From Saccharum officinarum (taxonomy: Eukaryota > Streptophyta > Magnoliopsida > Poales > Poaceae), in NCBI GenBank assembly GCA_020631735.1, contig CM036225.1, positions 68,064,662 to 68,128,661 of the forward strand: DNA of 64,000 bases, in the 5' to 3' direction. The position numbers were made by a program, and so were the translations under genes. Below, piece by piece: positions 12,570-24,412 of the stretch (the first letter of the stretch is position 1; every line of letters starts with the position of its first letter). The notes under the pieces were generated by a model. It was given only the letters and a program-made list of their open reading frames with translations, did not search any database and was not told the origin of the DNA.

Positions 12570-15500
12570 GTGACGAGGCTCAAGTGGATGCTCGTTTTGG
12601 TCTGTTTGGAGATAGAGCTAACCTTGACGCCAGATAGGTGCATGGTTTGCGCCGAACATACCGTAGGCTTAGAAATTGTTTTGGATGCACCCGATGGACC
12701 TCCGAGGTGACATTGGTCATGTGGAATCTCGTTTCAATCCATTTGGAGACAGTGGTACTATCAGTGCAAGATAGGTGCACTGTTTGCACCAAACGTACCA
12801 TAGTTATAGAAATCGTTTAGAAAGCACCCGATGGTACTCCTAGGTGACGAGGCTTAAGTGGATGCTCGTTTTGGTCTGTTTGGAGATAGTGCTAATCTTA
12901 ATGCGAGATTGGTGCACGGTTTGCGTTGAACGTACCATAGGCTCAGAAATCATTTTGGACGCATCCGATGGTACTCCTAGGTGACGAGGCTCAATTGGAT
13001 GCTCGTTTTGGTCTATTTGGAGATAGTGCTAACCTTGACGCCAGATAGGTGCACGGTTTGCACCGAACGTACCATAGGATCAGAAATCGTTTTGGACACA
13101 CCTGATGGATCTCCTATGTGACATTGGTCATGTGGAATATCGTTTCAATCCATTTGGAGACAGTGGTAGTTTCAGTGCAAGATAGGTGCACGGTTTGCAC
13201 CAAACATTGCTTAGAAATCATTTTGGACGGACCTGATGGTCCTCCTAGGTGACGAGGCTCAAGTGGATGCTCGTTTTGGTCTGTTTGGAGATAGTGCTAA
13301 CCTTGATGCGAGATTGGTGCATGGTTTGCGTCGAACGTACCGTAGGCTCAGAAATCGTTTTGGATGCACCCGATGGACTCCTATGTGACATTGGTCATGT
13401 GGAATCTCGTTTCAATCCATTTGGAGACAGTGGTACTGTCAGTGCAAGATAGGTGCACTGTTTGCACCAAACGTACCATAGGCATAGAAATCGTTTTGGA
13501 CGCACCCGATGGTACTCCTAGGTGACGAGGCTTATGTGGATGCTCGTTTTGTCTGTTTGGAGATAGTGCTAATCTTGACGCAAGATTGGTGCACGGTTTG
13601 CGTTGAACGAACCATTGGCTCAAAAATCATTTTGGACGCATCTGATGGTACTCCTAGGTGATGAGGCTCAATTGGATGCTCGTTTTGGTCTGTTTGGAGA
13701 TAGTGCTAACCTTGACGCCAGATAGGTGCATGGTTTGCGCCGAACGTACCGTAGGCTTAGAAATTGTTTTGGATGCACCCGATGGACCTCCTAGGTGACA
13801 TTGGTCATGTGGAATCTCGTTTCAATCCATTTGGAGACAGTGGTACTATCAGTGCAAGATAGGTGCACTGTTTGCACCAAACGTACCATAGTTATAGAAA
13901 TCGTTTAGGAAGCACCCGATGGTACTCCTAGGTGACGAGGCTTAAGTGGATGCTCGTTTTGGTCTGTTTGGAGATAGTGCTAATCTTGATGCGAGATTGG
14001 TGCACGGTTTGCGTCGAACGTACCATCGGCTCAGAAATCGTTTTGGACACACCTGATAGATCTCCTATGTGACATTGGTCATGTGGAATCTCGTTTCAAT
14101 CCATTTGGAGACCGTGGTAGTGTCAGTGCAAGATAGGTGCACGGTTTGCACCAAACATCACTCAGAAATCGTTTTGGACGCACCCGATGGTACTCCTAGG
14201 TGACGAGGCTCAAGTGGATGCTCGTTTTGGTCTGTTTGGAGATAGTGCTAACCTTGATGCGAGATTGGTGCACGGTTTGCGTCGAACGTACCATAGGCTC
14301 GAAATCCTTTTGGACGCGCTCGATGGTACTCCTAGGTGACGAGGCTCAAGTGGATGCTCATTTTGGTTTGTTTAGACATAGCGCTAACCTTGACGCAAGA
14401 TAGGTGCACGTTTTGCGTTGAACATAGCATAGGCTCAGAAATCATTGTGGATGCACCCGATGGATCTCCTTTGTGACTTTGGTCAGGTGGAATCCCATTT
14501 CAATCCATTTGGTGATAGCGGAGTCTTAGTGCAAGGTACGTGCACGGTTTGCGCTAAACGTTCATAGGCATAGAAATCATTTTTGATGCACCCAATGGTA
14601 CTCCTAGGTGACGAGGCACACATGGAGGCTGTTTTTGGTATGTTTGGACATAGAGCTAATCTTGACACAAGATAGTTGCACGATTTGCGCCCAACGTATC
14701 ATAGGCTCAGAAATCATTTTAGACGCACGCGATGGATCTCCATGGTGACATTGGTCATGTGTAATCTCATTTCAATCCATTTGGAGACACTGTTAGAGTT
14801 AGTGCAAGATAGGTGCACGGTTTGCGCCAAACGTTGATAAGAAACCATTTTGGATGCACACGATGGTACTTCTAGGTGATGAGGCTCAAGTGGTTACTTG
14901 TTTCAGTCTATTTGGAGATAGTGCTAATCTTGACGCAAGATAGTTGCACGATTTACGCCGAACGTACCACAAGCTCGAACATCGTTTCAGACACACCCGA
15001 TGGTACTCCTAGGTGAAGAGGCTCAAGTGGATGCTTGTTTTGGTCTGTTTGGAGATAGTGCTAATCTTGACGCAAGATCTGCATGGTTTGCGCCGAACAT
15101 AACATATGGTCAGAAATCATTTTTGGACACACCCGATAGATCTCCTATGTGACATTGGTCATGTGGAATCTCGTTTCAATGTATTTGGAGATAGTGGTAG
15201 TGTCAGCGCAAGATAGGTGCACGATTTGTGCCAAACGTACCATAGGCACAGAAATCGTTTTGGACACACCCGGTGGTACTCCTAGGTGACATGGCCAAGT
15301 GGATGCTTGTTTTGTTATTTTGGAGATAGCACTAATCTTGACGCAAGATAGGTGCACGGTTTGCGTTGAATGAACCATAGGCTCAAAAATCATTTTGGAC
15401 GCATCTGATGGTACTCCTAGGTGACGAGGCTCCATTGGATGCTCGTTTTGGTCTGTTTGGAGATAGTGCTAACCTTGACGCCAGATAGGTGCACGGTTTG

Positions 15501-18500
15501 CACCGAACGTACCGTAGAATCAGAAATCATTTTGGACACACCTGATGGATCTCCTATGTCACATTGGTCATGTGGAATCTCGTTTCAATCCATTTGGAGA
15601 CAGTGGTAGTGTCAGTGCAAGATAGGTGCATGGTTTGCACCAAACATCGCTCAGAAATCGTTTTGGACGCACCTGATGGTCCTCCTAGGTGATGAGGCTC
15701 AAGTGGATGCTCGTTTTGGTCTGTTTGGAGATAGTGCTAACCTTGATGCGAGATAGGTGCACGGTTTGCGCCGAACGTACCGTAGGCTAGAAATTGTTTT
15801 GGATGCACCCGATGGACTCCTAGGTGACATTGGTCATGTGGAATCTCGTTTCAATCCATTTGGAGACAGCGGTATTGTCAGTGCAAGATAGGTGCACTGT
15901 TTGCACCAAACGTACCATAGGCATAGAAATCGTTTTGGACGCACCCGATGGTACTCCTCGGTGACGAGGCTTAAGTGGATGCTCGTCTTGGTATATTTGG
16001 AGATAGTGCTAACCTTGACGCCAGATAGGTGCACGGTTTGCGCCGAACGTACCGTAGGCTTAGAAATTGTTTTGGATGCACCCGATGGACCTCCTAGGTG
16101 AAATTGGTCATGTGAAATCTCGTTTCAATCCATTTGGAGACAGCGGTACTGTCAGTGCAAGATAGGTGCACTGTTTGCACAAACGTTCCATAGGCATAGA
16201 AATCGTTTTGGACGCACCCGATGGTACTCCTAGGTGACGAGGCTCAATTGGATGCTCGTTTTGGTCTGTTTGGAGATAGTGCTAACCATGACGCCAGATA
16301 GGTGCACGGTTTGCGCCGAACGTACCATAGAATCAGAAATCATTTTGGACACACCTGATGGATCTCCTATGTGACATTGGTCATGTGAAATCTCGTTTCA
16401 ATCCATTTGGAGACAGTGGTAGTGTCAGTGCAAGATAGGTGCACGGTTTGGACCAAACATCGCTCAGAAATCGTTTTGAACGCACCCAATGGTCCTCCTA
16501 GGTGACGAGGCTCAAGTGGATGCTCGTTTTGGTCTGTTTGGAAATAGTGCTATCCTTGATGCGAGATTGGTGCACGGTTTGCGTCGAACGTACCGTAGGC
16601 TTAGAAATTGTTTTGGATGCACCCGATTGACCTCCTAGGTGACATTGGTCATGTGAAATCTCATTTCAATCCATTTAGAGACAGCGGTACTTCAGTGCAA
16701 GATAGGTGCACTATTTGCACCAAACGTACCATAGGCATAGAAATCGTTTTGGACGCACCCGATGGTACTCCTCGGTGACGAGGCTTAAGTGGATGCTCGT
16801 CTTGGTATATTTGAAGATAGTGCTAATCTTGACGCAAGTAGGTGCACGGTTTGCGTTGAACGAACCATAGGCTCAAAAATCATTTTGGACGCATCTAATG
16901 GTACTCGTAGGTGATGAGGCTCAATTGGATGCTTGTTTTGGTCTGTTTGGAGATAGTGCTAACCTTGACACCAGATAGGTGCTTGTTTTGCGCTGAACGT
17001 AACATATGGTCAGAAATCATTTTGGACGCACCCGATAGATCTCCTATGTGACATTGGTCATGTGAATCTCGTTTCAATCTATTTGGAGACAGTGGTAGTG
17101 TCAGTGCAAGATAGGTGCACTGATATGTGCCAAACGTACCATAGGCACAGAAATCATTTTGGACGCACCGGTGGTACTCCTAGGTGACGTGGCCCAAGTG
17201 GATGCTCGTTTTGGTATATTTGGAGATAGTGCTAATCTTGACGCAAGATAGTGCACGGTTTGCGTTGAACGAACCATAGGCTCAAAAATCATTTTGGACG
17301 CATCTGATGGTACTCCTAGGTGACGAGGCTCCATTGGATGCTCGTTTTGGTCTGTTTGGTGATAGTGCTAACCTTGACGCCAGATAGGTGCACGGTTTGC
17401 GCCGAACGTACCGTAGGCTTAGAAATTATTTTGGATGCACCCGATGGACCTCCTAGGTGAAATTGGTCATGTTGACTCTCGTTTCAATCCATTTGGAGAC
17501 AGCGGTACTGTCGGTACAAGATAGGTGCACTGTTTGCACCAAACGTACCATAGGCATAGAAATCGTTTTGGACGCACCCGATGGTACTCCTAGGTGAGGA
17601 GGCTTAAGTGGATGCTCGTTTTGGTCTGTTTGGAGATAGTGCTAATCTTGATGCGAGATTGGTGCATGGTTTGCGTCGAACGTACCATAGGCTCAGAAAT
17701 CATTTTGGACGCATCCGATGGTACTCCTAGGTGACGAGGCTCAATTGGATGCTCGTTTTGGTCTGTTTGGAGATAGTGCTAACCTTGACGCCAGATAGGT
17801 GCACGGTTTGCGCCGAACGTACCGTAGAATCAAAAATCATTTTGGACACACCTGATGGATCTCCTATGTGACATTGGTCATGTGGAATCTCGTTTCAATC
17901 CATTTGGAGACAGTGGTAGTGTCAGTGCAAGATAGGTGCACGGTTTGCACCAAACATCGCTCAGAAAATCGTTTTGGACGCACCCGATGGTCCTCCTAGG
18001 TGATGAGGCTCAAGTGGATGCTCGTTTTGGTCTGTTTGGAGATAGTGCTAACCTTGATGCGAGATTGGTGCACGGTTTGCGTCGAACGTACCGTAGGCTT
18101 AGAAATTGTTTTGGATGCACCCGATGGACCTCCTAGGTGACATTGGTCATGTGGAATCTCATTTCAATCCATTTGGAGACAGCGGTACTGTCAGTGCAAT
18201 ATAGGTGCACTGTTTGCACCAAAACGTACCATAGGCATAGAAATCGTTTGGACGCACCCGATGGTACTCTTAGGTGACGAGGCTTAAGTGGATGCTCGTC
18301 TTGGTATATTTGGAGATAGTGCTAATCTTGACACAAGATAGGTGCACGGTTTGCGTTGAACGAACCATAGGCTCAAAAATCATTTTGGACGCATCTGATG
18401 GTACTCCTAGGTGATGAGGCTCAATTGGATGCTTGTTTTGTTCTGTTTGGAGATAGTGCTAACCTTGACACCAGATAGGTGCTTTGTTTGCGCCGAACGT

Positions 18501-19146
18501 ACCGTAGGATTAGAAATTGTTTTGGATGCACCCGATGGACCTCCTAGGTGACATTGGTCATGTGGATTTTCGTTTCAATCCATTTGGAGACAGCGGTACT
18601 GTCAGTGCAAGATAGGTGCACTGTTTGCACCAAACGTACCATAGTTATAGAAATCGTTTTGGACGCACCCGATGGTACTACTAGGTGATGAGGCTCAAGT
18701 GGATGCTCGTTTTGGTCTGTTTTGAGATAGTGCTAACCTTGATGCGAGAATGGTGCACGGTTTGCGTCGAACGTACCATAGGCTCGGAAATCGTTTTGGA
18801 CACGCTCGATGGTACTCCTAGGTGACGAGGCTCAAGTGGATGCTCATTTTGGTCTGTTTAGACATAGCGCTAACCTTGACGTAAGATAGGTGCACGGTTT
18901 GCGCTGAACATAGCATAGGCTCAGAAATCATTGTGGATGCACCCGATGGATCTCCTTTGTGACTTTGGTCAGGTGGAATCCCATTTCAATCCATTTGGTG
19001 ATAGCGGAGTCTTAGTGCAAGGTACGTGCACGGTTTGCGCTAAATGTACCATAGGCACAGAAATCATTTTTGATGCACCCAATGGTACTCCTAGGTGATG
19101 AGGCTCAAGTGGATGCTCATTTGGTCTGTTTGGAGATAGTGCTACT

Positions 19147-19246
19147 NNNNNNNNNNNNNNNNNNNNNNNNNNNNNNNNNNNNNNNNNNNNNNNNNNNNNN
19201 NNNNNNNNNNNNNNNNNNNNNNNNNNNNNNNNNNNNNNNNNNNNNN
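19147..19246. other. Assembly gap (100 N)
   Basis: Exactly 100 N characters. This is a conventional placeholder for a gap of unknown size, so the satellite on the left and the retrotransposon on the right are linked by scaffolding, not by read-through sequence. Confidence 0.98.
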
Positions 19247-20061
19247 TGACCCTCTGTATGCCTTCAGATCTCGGATGGGCCATCTTGGTTATTGCAGAGA
19301 TTTTTTCAGGGTTGGCCTCGATGCCGCGTTTGAACACAATGAACCCTAGAAGCATACCTCGTGGGACGCCAAAGATGCATTTCTCTGGATTGAGTTTGAT
19401 GTTTTTTGCCCGGAGGCATTTGAACGCAACGTCGAGGTCGTTGACCAGATCGTCGCTTGTTTTGTTTTGACCACGATGTCGTTGACATAAGCCTCGATGG
19501 TCGACCCAATGTGCTTTCCGAAAACATGCTGCATGCATCGCTGGTACGTAGCCCCCGCGTTCCGGAGACCGAAGGGCATCGTAACGTAGCAATACATGCC
19601 GAATGGGGTGACGAATGAAATCGCAAGCTGATCGGACTCCTTTATTTTGATTTGGTGGTAGCCGGAGTATGCATCTGAGAGAGAGTTTCACATCCCGCAG
19701 TGGAATCAACGATTTGGTCAATGCGTGGCAAAGGAAAGGGAACTTTTGGACATGCTTTATTTTAACCAGTATAGTCTACACACATCCTCCATTTCCCACT
19801 CTTTTTTCTAACTAATACAGGATTAGCTAGCCACTCAGGATGATGAACCTCCTTGATGAATCCGGCCTCCAACAGTTTGTGTATCTCTTCGCCGATGACC
19901 CTACGCTTCTCTTCATCGAAGCGACGCAGGCGTTGCTTCACCGGTTTGGATCCGGCCCGGATCTCCAAGGCATGCTCGGCGACTTCCCTGGGTATGTCCG
20001 GCATATCCGAGGGACTCCACGCAAAGATGTCGACGTTTGCGTGGAGAAAGTCAATGAGCAC
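19247..20061 (-). pseudogene. Reverse transcriptase region of the Tat-type element, truncated by the gap
   Basis: The segment 20061-19762 contains an RT entry (LEAGFIKEVHHPEWLANPVL, then KKSGKWRMCVDYTG). After a frame change, 19597-19346 holds the fingers/palm motif MPFGLRNAGATYQRCM and the catalytic box, here AYVNDIVVKT where family members have YVDD. The next part in another frame (NIKLNPEKCIFGVPRGMLLG) lies before the gap. The Asp-to-Asn change and frameshifts indicate a dead copy. Confidence 0.8.
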
Positions 20062-20303
20062 TGCTTCCTATTTAGGATTGAGGGTGGCGCTGACGTTCAA
20101 GCCCTTTCCCTTGGGATCAGCGGGGTCGAGGGGTACGAGTTTGACATCTTCCATGGGCTCGAAGCTGTCGGCATGGCGCTTTGGGTCGAGAATCGCATTG
20201 GCGAGGCCGTCAAGGTCTGCAGCCAAGATCGCTGACTCCAAAACAGCCTCGCCATGCTCGACGCACTCGACGTCGCACTCGTAGGCATGTTCATACGAGG
20301 GCC

Positions 20304-21023
20304 CTACAGTGATGACACCGTTTGGGCCTGACATCTTAAGCTTGAGGTAGGTGTAGTTCGGGATTGCCATGAACCTGGCGTAGCATGGGCGCCCGAGGAT
20401 AGCGTGGTATGTTCCACGGAATCCGACCACTTCGAAAGTGAGAGTCTCCTTTCTGAAGTTGGCCGGTGTGCCAAAACAAACAGGCAGATCGACCCGTCCG
20501 AGGGTTCCGCCCGTTTCCCTGGCACGACTCCGTGGAAGCCTCCGACGCTAGGTTGGAGGCGCGCTCTCTCGACCCCCAGAAGGTCGAGGGTCTGAGAGTA
20601 GATGATGTTGAGGCTACTTCCGCCGTCCATGAGCACCTTGGTGATGCATGTGTTGGCGATGACGGGGTCAACAACGAGCGGATAGACTCCTAGGTTGGGG
20701 ACGTAGTCTGGGTGGTCATCACGGTCGAAAGTGATGGCCACCGTAGACCAATCAAGGAAGCGGGGGACTGCCGTTTGTATGGAGAAAACCTCACGCCGTT
20801 CTCGCTTGCGCTGGCGCACCGAGCGAGGGGCGGGTCGGGCCCTCCGTAGATCATGAAGCAGTCGTGGATCTCGGGGAATCCCCGTCCTTGTCGTCACTCT
20901 TAGGGTTCTCCTTCTTGTCGTCCTTCTTGACGCCGGCACCCCCAAGTACCTGTGAAGCATGTGACAGTCTTCGAGGTTATGGTTAGTGGGTCCCTTGTGG
21001 TAGGGACACGGCTCTTTGAGCAT
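20304..21023 (-). pseudogene. Protease region of the Tat-type element
   Basis: One 239-codon frame contains CPYHKGPTNHNLEDCH (a Cys/His cluster resembling the end of gag) and then the retropepsin core VLMDGGSSLNIIYSQTLD. The DGGSS catalytic loop replaces the more usual DTG/DSG, as is normal in this lineage. The protein would cleave the Gag-Pol polyprotein. Reading continues only with frame changes into 20430-20068 and then the RT, so the open reading frame is broken. Confidence 0.75.
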
Positions 21024-21230
21024 TTTGTCGAAGATGCCCCCGCCGGGGGGGCCTCGAGGCTTCTTGCACTCGGTAGCAGCGACGAGCTCGTCGGCCGGGG
21101 CCTCAAGCTTGCCCTGCTGGCCTTTCTTCTTCTTGCGGTTGTTTCTCTTGGAGCCCCAGGTGGAGCTCGCGGGATCGTCGACCTTCTGCTTCCCTCTTTC
21201 CTGGTCGCCACCAAAGATTGCACCAACCGC

Positions 21231-23220
21231 CTACTCGCCGGTGGCAAAGTTGGTGACAATGTCCATCAACCCGTTGGCAGTGAGTGGAGTGTTACGGCCC
21301 AACTCTCGGACCAACTCCTTACAGGTCGTGCCGGAGAGGAAGGCCATAATCATGTCGGAGTCGGTGACGTTGGGGAGCTCGGTACGCTGCCGGGAGAAGC
21401 GCCGGATGTAATCCCGGAGGGATTCACCCGGTTTTTGCTTGCAACTCCGGAGGTCCCATGAGTTGCCGGGGCGCATGTAGGTCCCCTTGAAATTTCCTCA
21501 AACACCCTTACGAGATCATCCTAGTCGTGGATCTGTCGAGGTGGGAGATCCTCGAGCCAGGCTCGGGCGGTGTCGGAGAGGAACAGGAGGAGTTGTCGAA
21601 TGATGACCCGGTCGTCGGTGGCCCCGCCCAGCTAACACGCCAAGCGGAAATCGGCGAGCCAAAGTTCGGGTTTGGTTTCGCCGTTGTACTTGGTGAGAGT
21701 CGTGGAGGGGCGAAACCGAGCCGGGAGCACCGTCTCACGGATAGCCTTACTGAAGACCCGAGGACCCGGGGGCTCGGGTGAAGGGCTGCGATCTTCCGAG
21801 CTGTCGTAGCGTCCGCCCCTGTGCACGTGGTAGCCTCGAGCCACGCCGTCACCGTGCTTGCGCGTGCGGCGCTCGACGATGTTGCCACGGGTGTCTCGAG
21901 GCTCGTGGTCGTTGGTGGCGGGCTCAGGGGCCGGAGCTACCCGGTTTCGCCGGGCAGGCTCGGGGTGAACCGAGGCTTCTCTCTCCTGTCGGGAGGGCTC
22001 GATGATCCGCTCCGAGGCTGCCTCGCGTCGCCTCGAGGCAGAGCTCTTGGCCTCCTGCATGGCGGCGGTCTCGAGGAGTTCTCGGATTTCATCTCGAGCC
22101 CGACGGGCGTCGGGGTTTGATGGCTCGGGCATGTTGTGGAGGAGCATGGCGGCGGCGACGACGTTCTGGCTGGCTCGAGCGAAAACCGGGGGTCGACCAC
22201 CCGGTCCTCGTTGATGCGACGGTTGACGTCGTGAGCTCTCTCGCGAGCTCTCCCGCCAAGTGCGCGTTCCGCGCGCTCACGCTCGAGGGTTTGTTGGAGT
22301 AGATCCAGGTTTTCCCATTCCTCGTCAAGCCTGTCCTGCAACTCATGAATCTGCTCGAGCTGCGTTCCTTGATTCGCAAGGAACTGAGGGTCGTCTCGCT
22401 CAGCAGGAAGCTCGACATGAGGTGGCGTGTGCCTTCCTTCGACTGGCTCTTCGTCCTCTGATTCCGACGTGCTTTCAACATCGATGTTGAAGCATTCGCG
22501 GGTCGGATCATAGGTGTCATCAGCCGAGTCGGAGTCAGGAGCGCCAAAGTAGTAGTATGACGGGGGAATGTGTGGCCATTGCAAATCGTCACTGGGGTTG
22601 CGACGTTGAGAAGCAGTCACATGGGGCTCTGTTTCCGATGTCTCCGTAGAGTCTAGATAATCAGAAGCCGGTGTGGATACAACGAGGTCCAGAGTGGAGC
22701 GTAGATGGTGCCCGGGGAGTTCCTCATAAGCACTCATGCGAGTGCTCACGGAAGATGCGTATACCCGGGCAGCCGAGTCTAGCCCAAATGGGAATGGTGA
22801 TGGAGACGTCGCTGCCCGTGCCGGAATGGATGCTCCGGACAGTGGTGTCTCACCGGACGGGGGAGCAGCGGGATTCTCCGTCGGCATGTTACCCTCAGTC
22901 AAGCTCGTCCTACCCAAACCTTCCACAAGGAGATCTGGGCCGGCGCCTGGCTGGGGGGTGCCGGACCGGGGGATCCCATCACCCTCCGCGAGGTGAAGAC
23001 GGTGGTTGTACCGGGCTCGTCGTCGTCGGGCGGCCCGCGCCCGCCTAGAGCGACGGTACCGGTGGATTGCTCCCCCGGGCTGGGAGAGCTCATAGTCCTC
23101 GTCGGTTGGGTGCCTGGGTGGAACTAGGACCATATCGTAGCCATAGCCAAGCGACATGAACTCCAAACTCCCGAACCAGATCACCGTGCCCAACGGAATA
23201 GGGCGTTCGGGGTCAGCCAT
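21231..23220 (-). pseudogene. gag of the Tat-type element, frameshifted
   Basis: The most likely start is the ATG at 23220 (MADPERPIPLGTV); an open frame also extends upstream into the primer-binding site without an ATG. The first frame (to 21937) is highly charged with a predicted coiled coil (segment around ELQDRLDEEWENLDLLQQ). The reading then moves to a second frame (22147-21632) with the typical capsid entry PSTTLTKYNGETKPELWLA, and to a third (21476-21231) with GESLRDYIRRFSRQRTELP and a capsid-like continuation. This is the gag layout of grass Tat elements: structural protein of the virus-like particle. At least two frameshifts break it, so no full gag can be made from this copy. Confidence 0.8.
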
Positions 23221-23261
23221 CCAGGAAAAAAGGCAGGAAAGCGACGTTGGCACGCAGCGAT

Positions 23262-23279
23262 CCCCAACCTGGCGCGCCA
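23262..23279 (-). other. Primer-binding site of the Tat-type element
   Basis: Two bases inside the LTR the minus strand reads TGGCGCGCCAGGTTGGGG. It begins with the TGG that pairs with a tRNA CCA end. I did not assign the tRNA species with certainty. Confidence 0.7.
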
Positions 23280-23281
23280 AC

Positions 23282-24412
23282 TGTCGGTGTTCGGACCCGA
23301 GGGGGTCCTAAACCAACGAGTAAATGCTGCGTGTCCCTTTCCTGGATGGTGATGCAAGGAGAACACACGTGGGTTTATCCTGGTTCGGGCAAAAGAAGGC
23401 CCTACGTCCAGCGGGGAGGGAGAAATTTGTATTTCCTTGCACCGAGGTGCTCGTGTAGGGGTTACAAGCATGCGAGAGAGGGCGTCGAGCCCAAGTCTCA
23501 AAGAGGGGAAAAAGAGGACAATGGTGATTGCTTGAGATGTCGATCTCTATCTTGCGTCTTGCCTGTTGTCCCTTGTTTTTCTTCGTTGTCCTCTGTCGTA
23601 GAACCCTGGTCTGCCCTTTTATAGGGCGAGAGGAGGCCAAGACGACAGGGAGCCTTGAGATGATGTTTTGTCGATTCCTGTTGAGCTGACCGTAGCGACG
23701 TGCCCTGGGAATGGCCGGCCATCCCTGAACACCATAGCGTCGTGGGAGACGAGACGGCGAAATGACCCGGAGCGCCGTGCCATACCGTCCTTCCCTTTCC
23801 GTTGAACTGTGCCGAGCGTCGAGGTTGGGTCGAGGCCGGGTCGAGACCGGATGGATAAGGCCGAATCTCTGAGATTGCGGAGTACGGGCCTTGTCTTATC
23901 CTCCCTCGAGGGTGATCGATGGTAAACAGTGCGCGGTAAGGTGGGTACAGTGACGGTTTTCACCTCCCATCACGGGATGGGCGGTAAAACAGTGAGATCT
24001 GACACTGGCATTGTTCTCACGTCGATCCTGATCGCAGCCATGCCGGTAGGTGGTAGTAGGTAACCACATTAAATGCTATGGCTTTTGTCCCGGGGTAGGT
24101 AAAGAGGAGTCGAGGCGCTCGACCTGGGCTCACGCGAGTCGGAGTTTTTCCCAGTGGGCGGACGAGCCTCGCGCGGGTCGGAGCGCGGTCGAGGTACCTT
24201 GCTGTACGGGATGGGGCGCGGTGGAGGCGCCCCCGTCGAGGGTGCCTCGTACGAGTCGGAGCCGGAGCGCGGTTGAGGCGCTCCGTCGAGCGGGCCTCGT
24301 ACGAGACGGACCAGATACGCGATCGAGGCGGGCCACCTTTTATTGCGGTTTCAGTCGTTTTAGTTTTTTATTAGCGATGGATGTGGGTACCCCTATACTG
24401 TTGGTACCGACA
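23282..24412 (-). repeat. 5' LTR of the Tat-type element
   Basis: On the plus strand it opens TGTCGGTGTTCGG and closes TTGGTACCGACA, giving the TG...CA ends and short inverted TGTCGGT/ACCGACA termini expected of an LTR; length 1131 bp. A primer-binding site directly precedes it on the inner side. The part at about 24105-24330 is GC-rich with loosely repeated GAGTCGGAG and GTCGAGGCG words. Confidence 0.85.

Larger units (their letters stand above)
1..19146. repeat. 137-bp centromere-type satellite array (about 140 monomers)
   Basis: The whole stretch is one head-to-tail array. Starts of the recurring GTGCACGGTTTGC-like landmark fall at 14, 150, 287, 424, 555 and 692, so the spacing is 137 bp; monomers with a short deletion near the CATCGCTCAG variant are 130-131 bp. 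Two main monomer flavours alternate irregularly: one contains GGATGCTCGTTTTGGTCTG, the other GGAATCTCGTTTCAATCCA. No transposon interrupts the array. The 137-bp length matches the centromeric satellite known from sorghum and sugarcane (pSau3A10/CEN38 type); that identity rests on length and general resemblance, not an alignment. The many 60-130-residue open frames here are readings of the repeat and are not genes. The array runs off the left edge and stops at the N gap. Confidence 0.9.
19247..24412 (-). mobile_element. Degenerate Ty3/gypsy retrotransposon, Tat-type (5' LTR, gag, protease, part of RT)
   Basis: Read on the minus strand the order is LTR (24412-23282), primer-binding site, gag, protease, reverse transcriptase, then the N gap. 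RNase H, integrase and the 3' LTR are not visible. Order and motifs fit Ty3/gypsy. The DGGSS form of the protease active site and the long charged gag fit the non-chromoviral Tat/RIRE2-like lineage of grasses. Coding frames shift several times, so the copy is not autonomous. The target-site duplication cannot be checked because the far end is missing. Confidence 0.85.

Noticed and set aside
1..19146. Many 60-130-residue open frames in the satellite (for example at 4784, 6973, 15145)
   Set aside because: They repeat every 137 bp with the monomer, occur on both strands and contain no domain; they are products of the repeat.
1..19146. Regular repeat-spacer look suggesting a CRISPR-like array
   Set aside because: The whole 137-bp unit is repeated with no unique spacers, and the context is a plant chromosome.
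1..19146. CENP-B box in the satellite
   Set aside because: I found no TTCG....A..CGGG-type motif recurring in the monomers.
18969..19721. 250-residue frame spanning the N gap
   Set aside because: It joins satellite and RT sequence through undetermined bases; not a real protein.
22002..23048. Plus-strand frames over the Tat gag region
   Set aside because: Opposite-strand shadows of the gag coding region in GC-rich DNA.
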